Assembly: GCF_014839805.1 (NCBI RefSeq)
Contig: NC_051138.1
Location: forward strand, 8,244,983 to 8,308,982
DNA: 64,000 nt
From: Manduca sexta
Lineage: Eukaryota > Arthropoda > Insecta > Lepidoptera > Sphingidae
Reading direction: 5' to 3'
Below, piece by piece: positions 62,650 to 64,000 of this stretch. The translations under genes and the position numbers were made by a program. Numbering within the stretch: the first letter of the stretch is position 1; each line of letters opens with the position of its first letter. Below the pieces are notes generated by a model, which worked only from the letters and a program-made list of their open reading frames with translations, was not told the DNA's origin and made no database searches.

Positions 62650-64000
62650 TTATGTTTACGCGAATGTTAGACATTGAAATAAAACTAAAAACTATTTAAC
62701 GGATTTTATCGCGGTTTTTTATATTATTATTTTCTCCCGACGTTTCGAAGACTTTGCAGCCTTCATGGTCACGGGGGGACTGAGGTGTTGTTCATCCGTA
62801 AAGTCAAAGTTACAATATCTACCTACATTTTTCAAATATACAACTTTTTAAAAATTTTAACTGTTGACGGTCCGATCTACGCAGAATGAGCTTACAGTGT
62901 CTTGAGGTCTGGCAGCCGGTCTTTTGGGATCTGATTTAATTAAATATAGAACAGGATCCCAGGCTTGTGCAAGCTTCCAACCATCTTCCCTATTGAAATT
63001 TGGGTGTTTTTTAATTTCAATAGCCTCGCGAATCATCCTAGGCAGGAATCGGTGTTCTTTGGCAAGGATTTGTGGCTTGTCTAATCGCAAATAATGATTG
63101 GAGCCTCCTTCAGAATGTTCAGCGACTGCAGACTTCGTAGAGCGTCGGTGTTTCACGTCAGCTATATGTTCTTTTACGCGGGTCCCTATATTTCTTTTTG
63201 TTTGTCCTATATAAGAGAGGCCACAGTTGCAGTCTATCTTGTATACACCCGGTTCTTGCAGAGGTATATGGCACTTGACAGGTGGTAAAAATTGACTAAT
63301 CTTCTTAGGCGGCTTGAAGTAGGTTTTTATTGAAGCACGCTTCAGGATGTAGCCAATCTTGTCGCTGACTCCCGTCACATATGGTAGTACAACCGGAACA
63401 CGTTCAACTGTGGCTGGTTTCACTCGGTTTCTGTGACGGCGGCGTGGAATTTGGAGCTTGTTGTCTCGCAGTACTTGCTTGACATGTTGCAGCTCAGCGG
63501 CCAGGTGTTTCTCGTCACAGATTCCTCGTGCTCTCTGAAACAATGATTTGCCCACGGTAGCTAACTGTTTTGGATGGTGGTGAGATTCACCGTTCAGATA
63601 TTTATCAGTATGGGTCTGTTTCCGATACACAGTATGACTTAAGGTCTGATCAGGATTACGAATGACTAAAACATCCAAGAAAGCAAGAGATTTATTGTGT
63701 TCTAACTCCATAGTGAATTGGATTTTATTATTGATGGAGTTAAGGTGATTTAAAAATGCAGATACTTTGCCCGATGGTAAAACTGTGAAAGTATCGTCTA
63801 CGTACCGTTTGTAAAACCTTGGAGAGACCGGTGATGTTGTCAGGGCTGTCTCCTCGAAGTCCTCCATGAATATATCGGCGACTACCGGAGATACAGGTGA
63901 GCCCATCGCTACACCATCTACTTGTACATAGAACTGATCATTCCACAACATATAGCCAGATGTAAGGCAGTGTTGGAGTAGTTCTGCATATTCCACAGGT
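62650..64000 (-). mobile_element. Penelope-like retroelement, 3' part (open at right edge)
   Basis: Holds the C-terminal 379 residues of the element's protein plus about 200 bp of 3' flank. The flank shares GCGAATGTTAGACATT and GGCTGCAAAGTCTTCGAAAC with the fragment at 27251-27471. The 5' part lies beyond base 64000. The visible frame has no disabling mutation. Confidence 0.9.
62857..64000 (-). CDS. Penelope-like reverse transcriptase with GIY-YIG endonuclease (partial)
   Basis: The frame is open to the right edge; numbering is from the GTG codon at 63996, which is internal and not a start. Reverse-transcriptase core: GVAMGSPVSPVVADIF (28-43) and the catalytic YVDD (65-68), followed by the FLDVLV segment (106-111). 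C-terminal GIY-YIG nuclease: GVYKIDCNCGLSYIGQTKR (250-268), EH at 277-278, and the REAIEIKKHPNFNREDGW block (323-340). This RT plus GIY-YIG pairing is diagnostic of Penelope-like elements, which use a nick to prime reverse transcription. The stop codon is at the left end (62857). The right edge cuts off the N-terminal part, so completeness of the element is unknown. Confidence 0.95.
   Translation of the reverse strand, partial: PVEYAELLQHCLTSGYMLWNDQFYVQVDGVAMGSPVSPVVADIFMEDFEETALTTSPVSPRFYKRYVDDTFTVLPSGKVSAFLNHLNSINNKIQFTMELEHNKSLAFLDVLVIRNPDQTLSHTVYRKQTHTDKYLNGESHHHPKQLATVGKSLFQRARGICDEKHLAAELQHVKQVLRDNKLQIPRRRHRNRVKPATVERVPVVLPYVTGVSDKIGYILKRASIKTYFKPPKKISQFLPPVKCHIPLQEPGVYKIDCNCGLSYIGQTKRNIGTRVKEHIADVKHRRSTKSAVAEHSEGGSNHYLRLDKPQILAKEHRFLPRMIREAIEIKKHPNFNREDGWKLAQAWDPVLYLIKSDPKRPAARPQDTVSSFCVDRTVNS

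Overview
The window looks like nuclear DNA from an insect, most likely a moth or butterfly. It is AT-rich, has one intron-split host gene at the left edge, and is dominated by transposable-element families typical of Lepidoptera: tRNA-derived SINEs, non-autonomous Helitrons ending in CTAG, a DD37D (maT-type) mariner, a Penelope-like element and TA-flanked MITEs. No operon, CRISPR array, rRNA or convincing tRNA gene was found. The order assignment is an inference from repeat content; no species can be named.

Layout. 1-3715 (minus): six consecutive phase-0 exons of an FHA-domain plus long coiled-coil protein, best read as an RNF8-like E3 ubiquitin ligase whose RING end lies beyond the left edge. 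Its introns carry a SINE and a TA-flanked MITE. 4019-9235: a nest of repeats built around a very large inverted repeat (arms 4596-5527 and 6429-7360). 14403-16020: a second large inverted repeat (foldback). 19601-20905 (minus) and 53392-54698 (plus): two near-identical copies of one maT-type mariner. The right copy encodes an uninterrupted 346-residue transposase; the left copy is broken by two one-base deletions. 25950-26949: Helitron-type sequence containing five 123-bp tandem units. 31401-32063: a possible TA-flanked element. 33241-33660: the 3' end of a LINE. 34179-36152: a DNA element with about 330-bp terminal inverted repeats, a 4-bp ACCA duplication and a decayed cysteine-rich reading frame. 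45399-46609: a pogo-like element with a psq-type helix-turn-helix remnant, itself split by a SINE with a 13-bp target duplication. 49934-50771, 54820-55107 and 55110 onward: Helitrons. 62650-64000 (minus): the 3' part of a Penelope-like element (reverse transcriptase plus GIY-YIG endonuclease), open at the right edge.

Apart from the RNF8-like gene, host coding content is uncertain. A GC-rich segment at 47.2-47.4 kb looks like a promoter with a first exon on the minus strand, and 36238-36477 (minus) looks like a real exon with a good acceptor. They are phase-compatible and could belong to one long-intron gene, but this is unproven. The remaining tens of kilobases are AT-rich sequence in which I see no gene.
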